Assembly: GCF_014204525.1 (NCBI RefSeq)
Contig: NZ_JACHLP010000005.1
Coordinates: 1 to 64,000 of the forward strand
Origin: Roseateles oligotrophus
GTDB lineage: Bacteria; Pseudomonadota; Gammaproteobacteria; Burkholderiales; Burkholderiaceae_C
Length of the DNA: 64,000 nucleotides
Direction: 5' to 3'
Part shown: positions 46,478 to 54,971 of the stretch, one piece after another
Position numbering within the stretch: the stretch's first letter is position 1
How the letters are laid out: every line of letters starts with the position of its first letter
The notes under the pieces: generated by a model
Told to the model about the DNA's origin: nothing
Database searches by the model: none
The model's input: only the letters and a program-made list of their open reading frames with translations
Position numbers and translations under genes: made by a program

Positions 46478-49069
46478 TCAGTTCACGGCAGTCTTGGCCA
46501 CTTCCGCGTACTCTTCGATCTTGTCGAAGTTCATGTACTGGTAGATCTTGCCGCTGTCCTTGTTGATCACGCCCATATCGGCGTGGTACTCGGCCACGGT
46601 GGGGATGCGGCCCAGCTTGGAGGCGATGGCCGCCAACTCGGCCGAGGCCAGGAAGACTTGCGTGTTCTTGCCCAGGCGGTTGGGGAAGTTGCGGGTCGAG
46701 GTCGAAACCACGGTCGCACCCTCACGCACCTGGGCCTGATTGCCCATGCACAGCGAGCAGCCGGGCATTTCGGTGCGCGCACCGGCGGTGCCGAAGGCGG
46801 CGTAATGGCCTTCCTTGATCAGCTCGCTCTGGTCCATCTTGGTCGGCGGGGCTACCCACAGCTTGACGGGGATGTCGCGCTGGCCGCCCAGCAGCTTGGC
46901 CGCGGCGCGGAAGTGGCCGATATTGGTCATGCAGGAACCGATGAAGGCCTCATCGATCTTGGTGCCGGCCACGTCGCTCAGGGTCTTGGCATCGTCCGGA
47001 TCGTTGGGGCAGCAGAGGATGGGCTCCTTGATGTCGGCCAGATCGATCTCGATGATGTGGGCGTATTCGGCGTCCTTGTCGGCTTCCAGCAGGCTCGGCT
47101 TGGCCAACCAGGCTTCGACCTTCTCGATGCGGCGCTGCAGGGTGCGGGCGTCGGCATAGCCGTCGGCGATCATGTTCTTCATCAGCACGATATTGCTCGT
47201 GAGGTATTCCTTGATCGGCTCGGGGTTGAGCTTGACGGTGCAGCCGGCGGCGCTGCGCTCGGCCGAGGCGTCGCTCAGCTCGAAGGCTTGCTCCACCTTC
47301 AGATCGGGCAGGCCTTCGATCTCCAGGATGCGGCCCGAGAAGGCATTGATCTTGCCGGCCTTGGCGACGGTCAGCAGGCCGGCCTTGATAGCGTACAGCG
47401 GGATCGCATGGACCAGATCACGCAAGGTGATGCCGGGCTGCATTTCGCCCTTGAAGCGCACCAGCACCGACTCCGGCATGTCCAGCGGCATCACGCCGGT
47501 GGCGGCGCCGAAGGCCACCAGGCCGGAGCCGGCGGGGAAGGAGATGCCGATGGGGAAGCGGGTGTGCGAGTCGCCGCCGGTGCCGACGGTGTCGGGCAGC
47601 AGCAGGCGGTTCAGCCAGCTGTGGATCACGCCGTCGCCTGGACGCAGGGCCACGCCGCCGCGGTTGGAGATGAAGGCGGGCAGCTCGCGATGGGTCTTGA
47701 CGTCCACCGGCTTGGGGTAGGCCGCGGTGTGGCAGAAGCTCTGCATCACCAGGTCGGCGCTGAAGCCCAGGCAGGCCAGGTCCTTCAGCTCGTCGCGGGT
47801 CATGGGGCCGGTGGTGTCTTGCGAGCCGACGGTCGTCATCTTGGGCTCGCAGTAGGTGCCGGGGCGCACGCCCTGGCCCTCGGGCAGACCGACGGCGCGG
47901 CCCACCATCTTCTGCGCCAGCGTGAAGCCGGCCTGGGTGGCGGCCGGGGCTTGTGGCAGGCGGAACAGGGTGCTGGCGGGCAGGCCCAGGAATTCACGGG
48001 CCTTGGCGGTCAGCGAGCGGCCGATGATCAGGTTGATGCGGCCGCCGGCGCGCACCTCGTCAAACAGCACATCGCTCTTGAGCTTGAACTCGGTGACGGT
48101 GGCGCCGTCCTTCACGATCTTGCCCTCGTAGGGCAGGATGTCGATGACATCGCCCATCTCCAGCTTGCTGACGTCGACTTCAATCGGCAGCGAACCCGAG
48201 TCTTCCTGGGTGTTGAAGAAGATGGGGGCGATCTTGCCGCCCAGCGTGACGCCGCCGAAGCGCTTGTTGGGCACGAAGGGGATGTCCTGGCCGGTGGCCC
48301 AGATCACCGAGTTGGTGGCGGACTTGCGCGAAGAACCGGTGCCGACCACATCGCCGACGTAGGCGACCAGATGGCCCTTCTTCTTCAGGTCTTCGATGAA
48401 CTGCATCGGGCCGCGCTTGCCGTCTTCTTCGGGCTTGAAGGCCGCGCCTTCGCGCGTGTTCTTCAGCATGGCCAGATAGTGCAGGGGGATGTCGGGGCGG
48501 CTCCAGGCATCGGGCGCGGGCGACAGGTCGTCGGTATTGGTTTCGCCGGGCACCTTGAAGACGGTGACGGTGATCTTCTTCTCGACCTCGGGGCGGCTGG
48601 TGAACCACTCGGCCTCGGCCCAGCTCTGGATCACCTCCTGGGCCTGGGCATTGCCGGCCTTGGCCTTCTCGGCCACGTCGTGGAAGAAGTCGAACATCAA
48701 GAGCGTCTTCTTCAGCGCGGCGGCGGCGCTGGCGGCGACTGCGGCATCGTCCAGCAGATCGATCAGGGGCTTGACGTTGTAGCCGCCGACCATGGTGCCC
48801 AGCAACTCGGTGGCGCGGGTCTTGGAGATCAGCGCGACGCTCAGGTCACCATGGGCCACGGCGGCCAGGAAGCTGGCCTTGACCTTGGCGGCATCGTCCA
48901 CGCCCGGGGGCACGCGATGGGTCAGCAGGTCCAGCAGGAATTCACCCTCGCCCGCGGGCGGGTTCTTGATCAGTTCGATGAGCTCGGCGGTCTGCTCAGG
49001 CGAGAGGGCCAGGGGCGGGATGCCCAGGGCGGCGCGCTCGGCGACATGTTGGCGGTAGGCTTGCAGCAT
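46478..49069 (-). CDS. acnB: Aconitate hydratase B
   Basis: The 4Fe-4S aconitase of the TCA cycle, isomerising citrate to isocitrate. The 863-residue length and the N-terminal HEAT-like region ([22 protein letters not shown] ...) are those of AcnB, not AcnA. Signature pieces include [39 protein letters not shown] and [11 protein letters not shown]. Cluster cysteines lie in the [10 protein letters not shown] and [12 protein letters not shown] region. Only 40 bases separate its start from the vapC stop, so part of its transcription may come from the vapBC promoter. Confidence 0.97.
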   Translation of the reverse strand: MLQAYRQHVAERAALGIPPLALSPEQTAELIELIKNPPAGEGEFLLDLLTHRVPPGVDDAAKVKASFLAAVAHGDLSVALISKTRATELLGTMVGGYNVKPLIDLLDDAAVAASAAAALKKTLLMFDFFHDVAEKAKAGNAQAQEVIQSWAEAEWFTSRPEVEKKITVTVFKVPGETNTDDLSPAPDAWSRPDIPLHYLAMLKNTREGAAFKPEEDGKRGPMQFIEDLKKKGHLVAYVGDVVGTGSSRKSATNSVIWATGQDIPFVPNKRFGGVTLGGKIAPIFFNTQEDSGSLPIEVDVSKLEMGDVIDILPYEGKIVKDGATVTEFKLKSDVLFDEVRAGGRINLIIGRSLTAKAREFLGLPASTLFRLPQAPAATQAGFTLAQKMVGRAVGLPEGQGVRPGTYCEPKMTTVGSQDTTGPMTRDELKDLACLGFSADLVMQSFCHTAAYPKPVDVKTHRELPAFISNRGGVALRPGDGVIHSWLNRLLLPDTVGTGGDSHTRFPIGISFPAGSGLVAFGAATGVMPLDMPESVLVRFKGEMQPGITLRDLVHAIPLYAIKAGLLTVAKAGKINAFSGRILEIEGLPDLKVEQAFELSDASAERSAAGCTVKLNPEPIKEYLTSNIVLMKNMIADGYADARTLQRRIEKVEAWLAKPSLLEADKDAEYAHIIEIDLADIKEPILCCPNDPDDAKTLSDVAGTKIDEAFIGSCMTNIGHFRAAAKLLGGQRDIPVKLWVAPPTKMDQSELIKEGHYAAFGTAGARTEMPGCSLCMGNQAQVREGATVVSTSTRNFPNRLGKNTQVFLASAELAAIASKLGRIPTVAEYHADMGVINKDSGKIYQYMNFDKIEEYAEVAKTAVN

Positions 49070-49109
49070 GGCTGTGACTCCAGGTGATGCGGTGAGTGGA
49101 TTTTAAGGA

Positions 49110-49514
49110 TTAGGGGGCGCCGGGCTTGATCAGCTTCAGGCCTTTGAAGTAGTCGCGGAAAAAGCCGTCGTCGTTGGTGATCAATGCGCTGCATTGCAGC
49201 AGGGCATGGGCGCCGACGATGAAGTCGGGAACGGTGCGTTGGCGAGTACCGCCGCGGCTGCGGTAGCGGCGCTGCATTTCGCCAGCACGGATGGCGGCTT
49301 TTTGTTCGATGGCGCTGTAGCTCAGGCCGATTTCTTCCAGGGCTTGCATGGCCTGGTCGCCGCCTTGCAGCGAGGAGCAGACCTCCGCCACCACCACGGC
49401 GCAGACCACCACCGGGCCCTGGCTGAGCGCCTCGCGCAAGGCGGCTTCAGCCATTGACGAGCGTGCGCTGCCACTGAGCAGGTCGATCAGGACGGAGGAG
49501 TCGATGGCAATCAT
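49110..49514 (-). CDS. vapC: PIN-domain ribonuclease toxin VapC
   Basis: A 134-residue PIN-domain nuclease predicted to cleave RNA in the cytoplasm. The acidic residues are D5 in MIAIDSSVLIDLL, a glutamate in VVAEVCSSL, the aspartate in TVPDFIVGAHAL, and ITNDDGFFRDYFKGL. It lies 13 bases after the VapB-type antitoxin gene. It is positioned directly upstream of acnB, inside the TCA gene block. Confidence 0.92.
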   Translation of the reverse strand: MIAIDSSVLIDLLSGSARSSMAEAALREALSQGPVVVCAVVVAEVCSSLQGGDQAMQALEEIGLSYSAIEQKAAIRAGEMQRRYRSRGGTRQRTVPDFIVGAHALLQCSALITNDDGFFRDYFKGLKLIKPGAP

Positions 49515-49527
49515 GGGCGGGCCGGTC

Positions 49528-49773
49528 TCAGGTTTCTACCGGATCACCAGGTGCCCGGCCGCGAATGGCTCGCATGGCCTCATCCACAGAAGCAAAGCCA
49601 TCTAACTTGAATTTGCCGCGGGCGCGGGAGATGGCGTCATCGACGTTCTTGCGCAGGATGATGCGCGAGCCGTCCAGTTCGACCTTGAGCGTCGTGCCCT
49701 TGCTCAGGCCCAGTGCATCACGCACGGCCTTGGGCAGGGTGATCTGGCCTCGTTCGGCAACGGTCGCTTCCAT
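49528..49773 (-). CDS. vapB: AbrB/SpoVT-type antitoxin VapB
   Basis: An 81-residue antitoxin. The swapped-hairpin DNA-binding domain covers the N-terminal half: ATVAERGQITLPKAVRDALGL then GTTLKVELDGSRIILRK. The C-terminal part, with FKLDGFASVDEAMRAIRG, should wrap the toxin. The start MEATVAERG has GGAGG just upstream. A palindrome 24 bases further upstream fits autoregulation by the VapBC complex. Confidence 0.92.
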   Translation of the reverse strand: MEATVAERGQITLPKAVRDALGLSKGTTLKVELDGSRIILRKNVDDAISRARGKFKLDGFASVDEAMRAIRGRAPGDPVET

Positions 49774-49796
49774 GCTGGCCTCCGCGGTATGGCGTA

Positions 49797-49825
49797 AAAA
49801 GTATGCATTGATTCTACATACTTTT
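49797..49825. promoter_or_regulatory. Putative vapBC operator
   Basis: Perfect nine-base arms AAAAGTATG and CATACTTTT with an 11-base spacer, in an AT-rich patch 24 bases upstream of the vapB start. Spaced inverted repeats overlapping the promoter are the common VapBC binding pattern. Confidence 0.68.
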
Positions 49826-49880
49826 CATATCAAAGCCAGTGCCCGGCGAGGCGGGCCCATGCGCCGGGCCTTGCCGAGGC

Positions 49881-50522
49881 TTACTTCTTGACGGGTGCAG
49901 CCGTCGCCGCAACTGCGGCGGCCGGGGCCGGGGCGATGCCCAGGCCGCCAGTGGCCTCGATGCCGGAGGCGGCGGCTTCGGCCGCGGCGGCGCGGGCCAG
50001 GTCGATCAGGGTGCGCTGCTCGGGGTTGATGCACTCGTCCACCAGGCGCTGGCCTACGTGGGTGTCCATCAGCATGGACTTGTTGGCGATCTGGATCATC
50101 AGGGTGCGGCCGGTCACGTCTTCCAGGCGCAGGGCGCCGGTGCTGGACAGCACGGGCTTCATGGTGAAGACCTGCTTCTGCCAGGCCACGTCCAGATAGC
50201 CCTCGGTCTTGGGGTGCTTGGTGATGTGGATGGTCTGCTTGAACTCGCAGTCATACTGGCCCATATAGGCGCGCGATGCGGCGTAGAGCTGTTCTTCGTT
50301 GGCTTCGGCCAGCACCACGTCGACCGGGGCGGGCTTGGCGGCCGGCTTGCCCTTGACGACCTTGGTGTTCTTGGGCGCCGGCTTGGCCGGGGCGGCAGCC
50401 TTGGCGGCGGGCTTGGCTGCGGCCTCGGGGGCCGCCAGCGCGGCGGTGGACAGGCTCAGCAGGCCGCTGCTGCACAGGCCGACGAGGGAGAGGTGCAGCA
50501 GGGATTGTTTCAAAGTGCTCAT
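49881..50522 (-). CDS. Exported protein of unknown function with an Ala/Pro/Lys linker
   Basis: A 213-residue protein. A clear signal peptide (KQSLLHLSLVGLCSSGLLSLSTAALA) is followed by an Ala/Lys/Pro linker (31-66). A conserved-looking core follows (about 70-185), with EEQLYAASRAYMGQYDCEFKQ, DVAWQKQVFTMKPVLSSTGA and VGQRLVDECINPEQR. Two cysteines (C92, C164) could form a disulfide. The tail is Ala-rich. Location between the citE-like gene and vapBC in the TCA block may be incidental. I do not recognise the family. The start MSTLKQSLL excludes 84 upstream residues of unlikely composition. Confidence 0.75.
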   Translation of the reverse strand: MSTLKQSLLHLSLVGLCSSGLLSLSTAALAAPEAAAKPAAKAAAPAKPAPKNTKVVKGKPAAKPAPVDVVLAEANEEQLYAASRAYMGQYDCEFKQTIHITKHPKTEGYLDVAWQKQVFTMKPVLSSTGALRLEDVTGRTLMIQIANKSMLMDTHVGQRLVDECINPEQRTLIDLARAAAAEAAASGIEATGGLGIAPAPAAAVAATAAPVKK

Positions 50523-50801
50523 GGCGAAATGAAGAGTCAAAGGTTCAGAGGAAGACGAGGGCGCCTGGCCTGCTCCGCAGGAGTGTGGCCGCGCCGGCTT
50601 GGGGTCTTTGCTTGCTGACGAGGGCTGGGGCAGCTTGCCATGCTCGAAGAACTGCGGGTATTCGTGGCTGCACTGCTTGTGCCCTTGTCGGGTGCGGCAT
50701 TCTCGCTTGCTCCGCGGCTGTGGAGGGGCGGCAGACTGTGTCAAGTCGTTGCCGCTGTCGCTTGAAACAAGCACAGGCCGCCGATTGAGCCTGGGGCGGG
50801 C
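50523..50801. other. Intergenic region with no recognised feature
   Basis: These 279 bases between the exported protein gene and the citE-like gene (both minus strand) show no supported gene. I see no strong terminator stem and no clear operator. It probably holds the promoter of the exported protein. Confidence 0.4.
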
Positions 50802-51800
50802 TCAATCCGCCGCGAAATAGGCTTGGCGGATTTCGATCGGCAGGTGATGGCCGGTGCGATGGGCCCGCTCCAGCAACTGCCAGAAGAAGCGATAGCTGGC
50901 GCGGTCGTGCAAGGTGTCGCGGTACTGGATGGGTGCCCATTGCTCGGCCTGCGCCGCCTGGATGATCTCGATGGCCTCGTCCAGTTCGGCCACGCTGGGG
51001 GCGAAGGCGTCCAGGATCACCTGGATCTGGCCGGGGTGGATGCTCCACATGCGGGTGTAGGCGAATTCGCGTGCGGCGCGGGTGGCGGCGGCGTGCAGGG
51101 CCGAGGTGTTCTTGAATTCGGTGACCACGCAATGCGAGGGCGTTTTGGCCTGGCCGTGGGCGGCGGCGGAGATCTCCAGCTTGGCACGGGCAATCAGCGG
51201 GTGGCTGAACTGGCCTTCGGCGCTGAGGGCATAGCGCGGGATGGCGCCGCGGTGGGCCGAGACGAAATCCATCAGGCCGAAAGACAGGGATTCGATGCGC
51301 GGATGGGCGGCGATGGCCTGCACCTCGCGCAGCGCACCATGGGTTTCGATCAATACATGGATGGGCAGGGCTTTCTTGATGCCATGGCGCAGCAGGCAGG
51401 CGTCGATCTGCGCGCAAGCCGCCTGCACCTCGGCCAGGCTGTCCGGCTTGGGCAGCATCAGGAATGCCATGGCCTCGCCGGCCTTGCCGATCAGGGCGTC
51501 CACATCGGCCTCGAAGGCGGGGTGGCTCAGCGGATGCACGCGGGCGCCGACCCGGCCAAAGCGGTTGGCGGGGCTCAGCAGCTTCTCGGCCACCATCTCG
51601 CGATGCTCTTGCTCGCCGCCGACCGGCGCGCCGTCCTCGAGGTCCAGCGTGATGTCAAACACCGGCCCCAGCTGGGCCTGCAGTTCCAGGCTTTTGTCCA
51701 TGCGGGCTTCGACGCCGCAGTAGTGGTCAACCACGGGCAGGGGGGAGCTCTGTTCGCTGTCGTCAAACAGGGCGAGCTTGGGGTGTAGAGAGGCGGTCAC
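50802..51800 (-). CDS. HpcH/HpaI aldolase / citrate lyase beta-like (CoA ester lyase)
   Basis: A TIM-barrel enzyme of 332 residues in the CitE/malyl-CoA lyase family, acting on acyl-CoA ester C-C bonds or malyl-CoA. Family features are VFDITLDLEDGAPVGGE with metal acids, RVGARVHPLSHP, ALPIHVLIETHGALREV and MWSIHPGQIQVILDAF. A GTG start at 51800 (V-TASLHPKLALF) is preferred because a terminator for mdh lies just upstream inside the longer reading. CitE-like genes beside mdh are common in Burkholderiales. The precise reaction is not determined by sequence. Confidence 0.85.
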   Translation of the reverse strand: MTASLHPKLALFDDSEQSSPLPVVDHYCGVEARMDKSLELQAQLGPVFDITLDLEDGAPVGGEQEHREMVAEKLLSPANRFGRVGARVHPLSHPAFEADVDALIGKAGEAMAFLMLPKPDSLAEVQAACAQIDACLLRHGIKKALPIHVLIETHGALREVQAIAAHPRIESLSFGLMDFVSAHRGAIPRYALSAEGQFSHPLIARAKLEISAAAHGQAKTPSHCVVTEFKNTSALHAAATRAAREFAYTRMWSIHPGQIQVILDAFAPSVAELDEAIEIIQAAQAEQWAPIQYRDTLHDRASYRFFWQLLERAHRTGHHLPIEIRQAYFAAD

Positions 51801-51849
51801 GATGGGCTGAGGGTGTTTGCAGGCTGGGGCGATATTGCCATACGGGCGT

Positions 51850-51880
51850 AAAAAAACCGGCCATGTTGCCATGCCCGGTT
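51850..51880 (-). terminator. Terminator of mdh
   Basis: On the minus strand AACCGG-G-CATG pairs with CATG-G-CCGGTT around GCAA, followed by a run of seven thymines. It lies 18 bases past the mdh stop, separating mdh from the citE-like gene. Confidence 0.82.
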
Positions 51881-51897
51881 CTTGCTTGAGCACGTGA

Positions 51898-52884
51898 TCA
51901 GATCAGGTGCTTGACGCCGTCTTGTTCGCCCAGCAGCTCGTCCAGGGTCTTCTTGATGCACTCTTGCGAGAAGGCATCGATTTCCAGGCCTTCGACGATT
52001 TTGTATTCGCCGTTTTCGCAGGTCACGGGATAGCCGAACATGACTTCCTTGGGGATGCCGTACTCGCCATTCGAGGGGATGCCCATGGTGACCCATTTGC
52101 CATTGGTGCCCAGGGCCCAGTCGCGCATATGGTCGATGGCGGCGTTGGCAGCCGAGGCGGCCGAGGACAGGCCGCGTGCGGCGATGATGGCCGCACCGCG
52201 CTTGCCCACGGTGGGCAGGAAGGTTTCGCGGTTCCAGGTCTCGTCGTTGATCATGGCCTTGACGGACTCACCACCGATGGTGGCGAAGCGGTAGTCGGCA
52301 TACATGGTGGGCGAGTGGTTGCCCCAGACGGCCAGCTTTTCGATCTCGGCCACGGCCTTGCCGGTCTTGGCGGCGATCTGCGAAGCGGCGCGGTTATGGT
52401 CCAGGCGCAGCATGGCGGTGAAGTTCTTGGCCGGCAGGTCCGGGGCCGACTTCATCGCGATATAGGCATTGGTGTTGGCGGGGTTGCCGACCACCAGCAC
52501 CTTGACATTGCGCGAGGCGACTTCGTTCAAGGCCTTGCCCTGGGCGGTGAAGATGGCGCCGTTGATGGCCAGCAGCTCCGAGCGCTCCATGCCGGGGCCA
52601 CGGGGGCGCGAGCCGACCAGCAGGGCGTAGTCGGTATCCTTGAAGGCGGTCTTGGGGTCGCTGTGCGCTTCGATGCCGGCCAGCAGCGGGAAAGCGCAGT
52701 CTTCCAATTCCATGATCACGCCCTTCAGCGCGTTCTGGGCCTTCTCGTCGGGGATTTCCAGCAATTGCAGGATGACGGGCTGGTCCTTGCCCAGCATTTC
52801 GCCAGAGGCGATGCGAAACAGCAGGGCGTAGCCAATTTGGCCGGCAGCGCCGGTGACGGCAACGCGAACGGGTTTTTTGCTCAT
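51898..52884 (-). CDS. mdh: Malate dehydrogenase
   Basis: Oxidises malate to oxaloacetate with NAD in the TCA cycle. The 328-residue protein has the NAD loop [18 protein letters not shown], the substrate arginine loop [16 protein letters not shown], and [13 protein letters not shown]. The catalytic histidine lies in [19 protein letters not shown]. This is the MDH type 2 (LDH-like) form usual in Burkholderiales. It is transcribed away from the GntR-type regulator and ends at its own terminator. Confidence 0.97.
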   Translation of the reverse strand: MSKKPVRVAVTGAAGQIGYALLFRIASGEMLGKDQPVILQLLEIPDEKAQNALKGVIMELEDCAFPLLAGIEAHSDPKTAFKDTDYALLVGSRPRGPGMERSELLAINGAIFTAQGKALNEVASRNVKVLVVGNPANTNAYIAMKSAPDLPAKNFTAMLRLDHNRAASQIAAKTGKAVAEIEKLAVWGNHSPTMYADYRFATIGGESVKAMINDETWNRETFLPTVGKRGAAIIAARGLSSAASAANAAIDHMRDWALGTNGKWVTMGIPSNGEYGIPKEVMFGYPVTCENGEYKIVEGLEIDAFSQECIKKTLDELLGEQDGVKHLI

Positions 52885-53183
52885 GAAAGTGCTCCGAGGG
52901 TGTTGAAAGCTTGCAATGAATTCGTGCCAGGACCACGGCAGATTTCGTCATCCGGCCTTGAACCGTGGGTCCTGACCGATTGCCGAGCTTGGCGCTTGCG
53001 CGACAAGTGTAGGTGAGTCCAAGGGATTTCCCGAGCATAGCCCGGCCGTCGTCTTGTTTTGGCGCTGAAGATTATCACCGCATGTTGCAAATTGTTTACT
53101 GTCTTATGTCTTATAGAAGACATTAGCTGTTTTGCAGGGGCTTTTCATGGACTTGAGGCCGGGCTTGTGCTGCAATATCGGCC
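52885..53183. promoter_or_regulatory. Divergent mdh / gntR control region
   Basis: A 299-base region with the promoters of mdh and the GntR-type regulator. An AT-rich core at 53085-53125 holds the palindrome listed separately, overlapped by a repeated TGTCTTA. Either promoter could be controlled from there. No gene is supported inside it. Confidence 0.6.
53107..53122. promoter_or_regulatory. Putative GntR operator
   Basis: TGTCTT-ATAG-AAGACA is a perfect six-base inverted repeat with a four-base spacer. The same left half occurs again immediately upstream (53100-53106), giving a tandem. Its size and symmetry suit a HutC-type GntR dimer. It lies 61 bases before the regulator gene and about 220 bases from mdh. 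Confidence 0.62.
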
Positions 53184-54032
53184 ATGTCTGCAGTCCCGTC
53201 CCGTTTCAGCACCACGAAAGCCGCCACCGAGCGAGAAGTGCGTGGAGCCGGCGGGGCCGCCAACCCTGGCAATCAGGGTGCGTCTGCCGGCCAGGCGGTG
53301 GGCTTGAGCCACGCCGGCGGCCCGTCCTTCAGTCCGCTTTACCGCCAGATCAAGGATTTGATCACCGCCAGCCTGCAGGGCGGCGAATGGAAGGCGGGCG
53401 AGGCCATCCCCAGCGAGTTGGATCTTGCGGCGAGATTCGGCGTCAGCCAGGGCACGGTGCGCAAGGCGGTCGATGAGATGGCGGCCGAGAATCTGCTGGT
53501 GCGCCGCCAGGGCAAGGGCACGTTCGTCGCCACCCATGCCGAGCAAAAAGTTCAGTACCGCTTTCTGCGCCTGATGCCCGACGAGGGCTCGCAAAGCCTG
53601 GAGCGCCAGTTGCTGGACTGCAAACGCCTGCGGGCGCCGGCGGCGATCGCCAAGCAGTTGCAGCTGCGGGCCGGCGATCAGATGGTGGAGGTGCGCCGTC
53701 TGCTCAAGGCGCAGGGGCGGCCGGTGGTGCTGGACGATATCTGGCTGCCGGGCAATTTGTTCAAGGGCCTGACGACGGAGCGGCTGAACCAGTACCGCGG
53801 CCCCTTTTACGGCCTGTTCGAGGCCGAGTTCGGCGTGCACATGATTCGTGCCCAGGAAAAAATTCGCGCGCTGGCGGCCGATGCCGAAGCGGCCGCGCTC
53901 TTGCAAGTGCCGCTGGGCGCGCCCTTGCTGAGCGTGGAGAGACTGTCATTCACCTATGGAGATAAGCCGGTAGAGCTGCGCCGAGGGCTCTATCACACCG
54001 AATCACACTTTTATCGCAACGAGCTTAACTGA
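53184..54032 (+). CDS. GntR/HutC-family transcriptional regulator
   Basis: A 282-residue regulator. A low-complexity N-terminal leader of about 48 residues is followed by the winged helix PLYRQIKDLITASLQ ... GEAIPSELDLAARFGVSQG and KAVDEMAAENLLVRRQGKGTF. The C-terminal effector domain is of UTRA type (VEVRRLLKAQGRPVVLDDIWLP ... VELRRGLYHT). It stands between mdh and the sdh operon, with a palindrome in its own leader. Control of TCA genes by a dicarboxylate or similar ligand is inferred from position. Confidence 0.9.
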   Translation: MSAVPSRFSTTKAATEREVRGAGGAANPGNQGASAGQAVGLSHAGGPSFSPLYRQIKDLITASLQGGEWKAGEAIPSELDLAARFGVSQGTVRKAVDEMAAENLLVRRQGKGTFVATHAEQKVQYRFLRLMPDEGSQSLERQLLDCKRLRAPAAIAKQLQLRAGDQMVEVRRLLKAQGRPVVLDDIWLPGNLFKGLTTERLNQYRGPFYGLFEAEFGVHMIRAQEKIRALAADAEAAALLQVPLGAPLLSVERLSFTYGDKPVELRRGLYHTESHFYRNELN

Positions 54033-54150
54033 CGCTTGCAGCCACGGTTTGGCGTTGCTTCCCCGTGACTCAAAGCATTGCGGCTCGGATGCTGGTCTGC
54101 TGCATTGCAATAAACTCCACTAGTTTCATGTTGATTACACAAGGTCGGGT

Positions 54151-54591
54151 ATGACAAACACCACCAAGAACCCCACGGCAAGGCGAGAATTTCGCAATGT
54201 CAATTTCTTTTCCGACCTGCCGGGCTACCGTTTGCCGCCCGCCGGCATCGTCTCCATCCTGCACCGCGTCAGCGGCTTGCTGATGTTTTTGCTCCTGCCC
54301 TTCATCATTTGGATGTTCGACACGAGCCTGACTTCGGAAATCTCTTACGACGTCTTCACCAATGCTTTCGTGGCTGGCATCGGCTTCCTGCCGGGCTGGT
54401 TCGTCAAGCTGGTGGTCTTGGGTCTGATCTGGGGCTATTTGCATCACTTCATCGCCGGCGTGCGCCATCTCTGGATGGATGCCACCCATAGCGTCAGCAA
54501 GGAGCAGGGCCATAGCTCGGCCGTCGTGACCTTGGCCCTCAGCGTGCTGCTGACGCTGCTGCTGGGCGCCAAGCTGTTCGGCCTGTATTGA
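54151..54591 (+). CDS. sdhC: Succinate dehydrogenase cytochrome b556 subunit
   Basis: A membrane anchor of complex II, 146 residues with three transmembrane helices. The motif PPAGIVSILHRVSGLLMFLLLP holds the quinone-site Ser/Arg region. The heme-ligand histidine is in GYLHHFIAGVRHLWMD. It is the first gene of sdhCDAB. A gap of 118 bases after gntR contains no terminator that I can see, so read-through or an internal promoter are both possible. The next gene starts 20 bases after the stop. Confidence 0.95.
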   Translation: MTNTTKNPTARREFRNVNFFSDLPGYRLPPAGIVSILHRVSGLLMFLLLPFIIWMFDTSLTSEISYDVFTNAFVAGIGFLPGWFVKLVVLGLIWGYLHHFIAGVRHLWMDATHSVSKEQGHSSAVVTLALSVLLTLLLGAKLFGLY

Positions 54592-54611
54592 GCTATTGGA
54601 GAGAGAAGAAA

Positions 54612-54971
54612 ATGACTACCTATGGTTCCAAGCGTACCGTCGTTGGTGCGCACTATGGTTTGCGTGACTGGCTGGCTCAGCGGGTCACCGCCGTGCTGAT
54701 GGCCTTGTTCACGGTCGCCCTGTTGGTGCAGGTGCTGCTGCCCGGCCCCTTGGGCTATGAGCGCTGGGCCGGCATCTTTGCCCAGCAGTGGATGAAGTTC
54801 CTGACCTTCGTCGTGATCATCTCCCTGGCCTATCACGCCTGGGTCGGTGTGCGTGACATCTGGATGGATTATGTGAAGCCTGTGGGCCTGCGTCTGGCTC
54901 TGCAGGTGTTCAGCTTGGTTTGGTTGTTGGGCTGCACCGGCTGGGCAGTCCAAGTGTTGTGGAGAATGTGA
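54612..54971 (+). CDS. sdhD: Succinate dehydrogenase hydrophobic membrane anchor
   Basis: The second complex II anchor, 119 residues with three helices. The motif GAHYGLRDWLAQRVTAVLMA is typical of SdhD, and the heme and quinone region is SLAYHAWVGVRDIWMDYVKP. The start MTTYGSKRTVV follows a GAGAGAAG ribosome site, so the longer in-frame version is rejected. Its stop shares one base with the sdhA start. Confidence 0.95.
   Translation: MTTYGSKRTVVGAHYGLRDWLAQRVTAVLMALFTVALLVQVLLPGPLGYERWAGIFAQQWMKFLTFVVIISLAYHAWVGVRDIWMDYVKPVGLRLALQVFSLVWLLGCTGWAVQVLWRM

Noticed and set aside
46583-49087. 834-codon open frame on the plus strand opposite acnB
   Set aside because: acnB has full-length family motifs. 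The antisense product is low-complexity Gly/Ala/Leu/His and has no start context.
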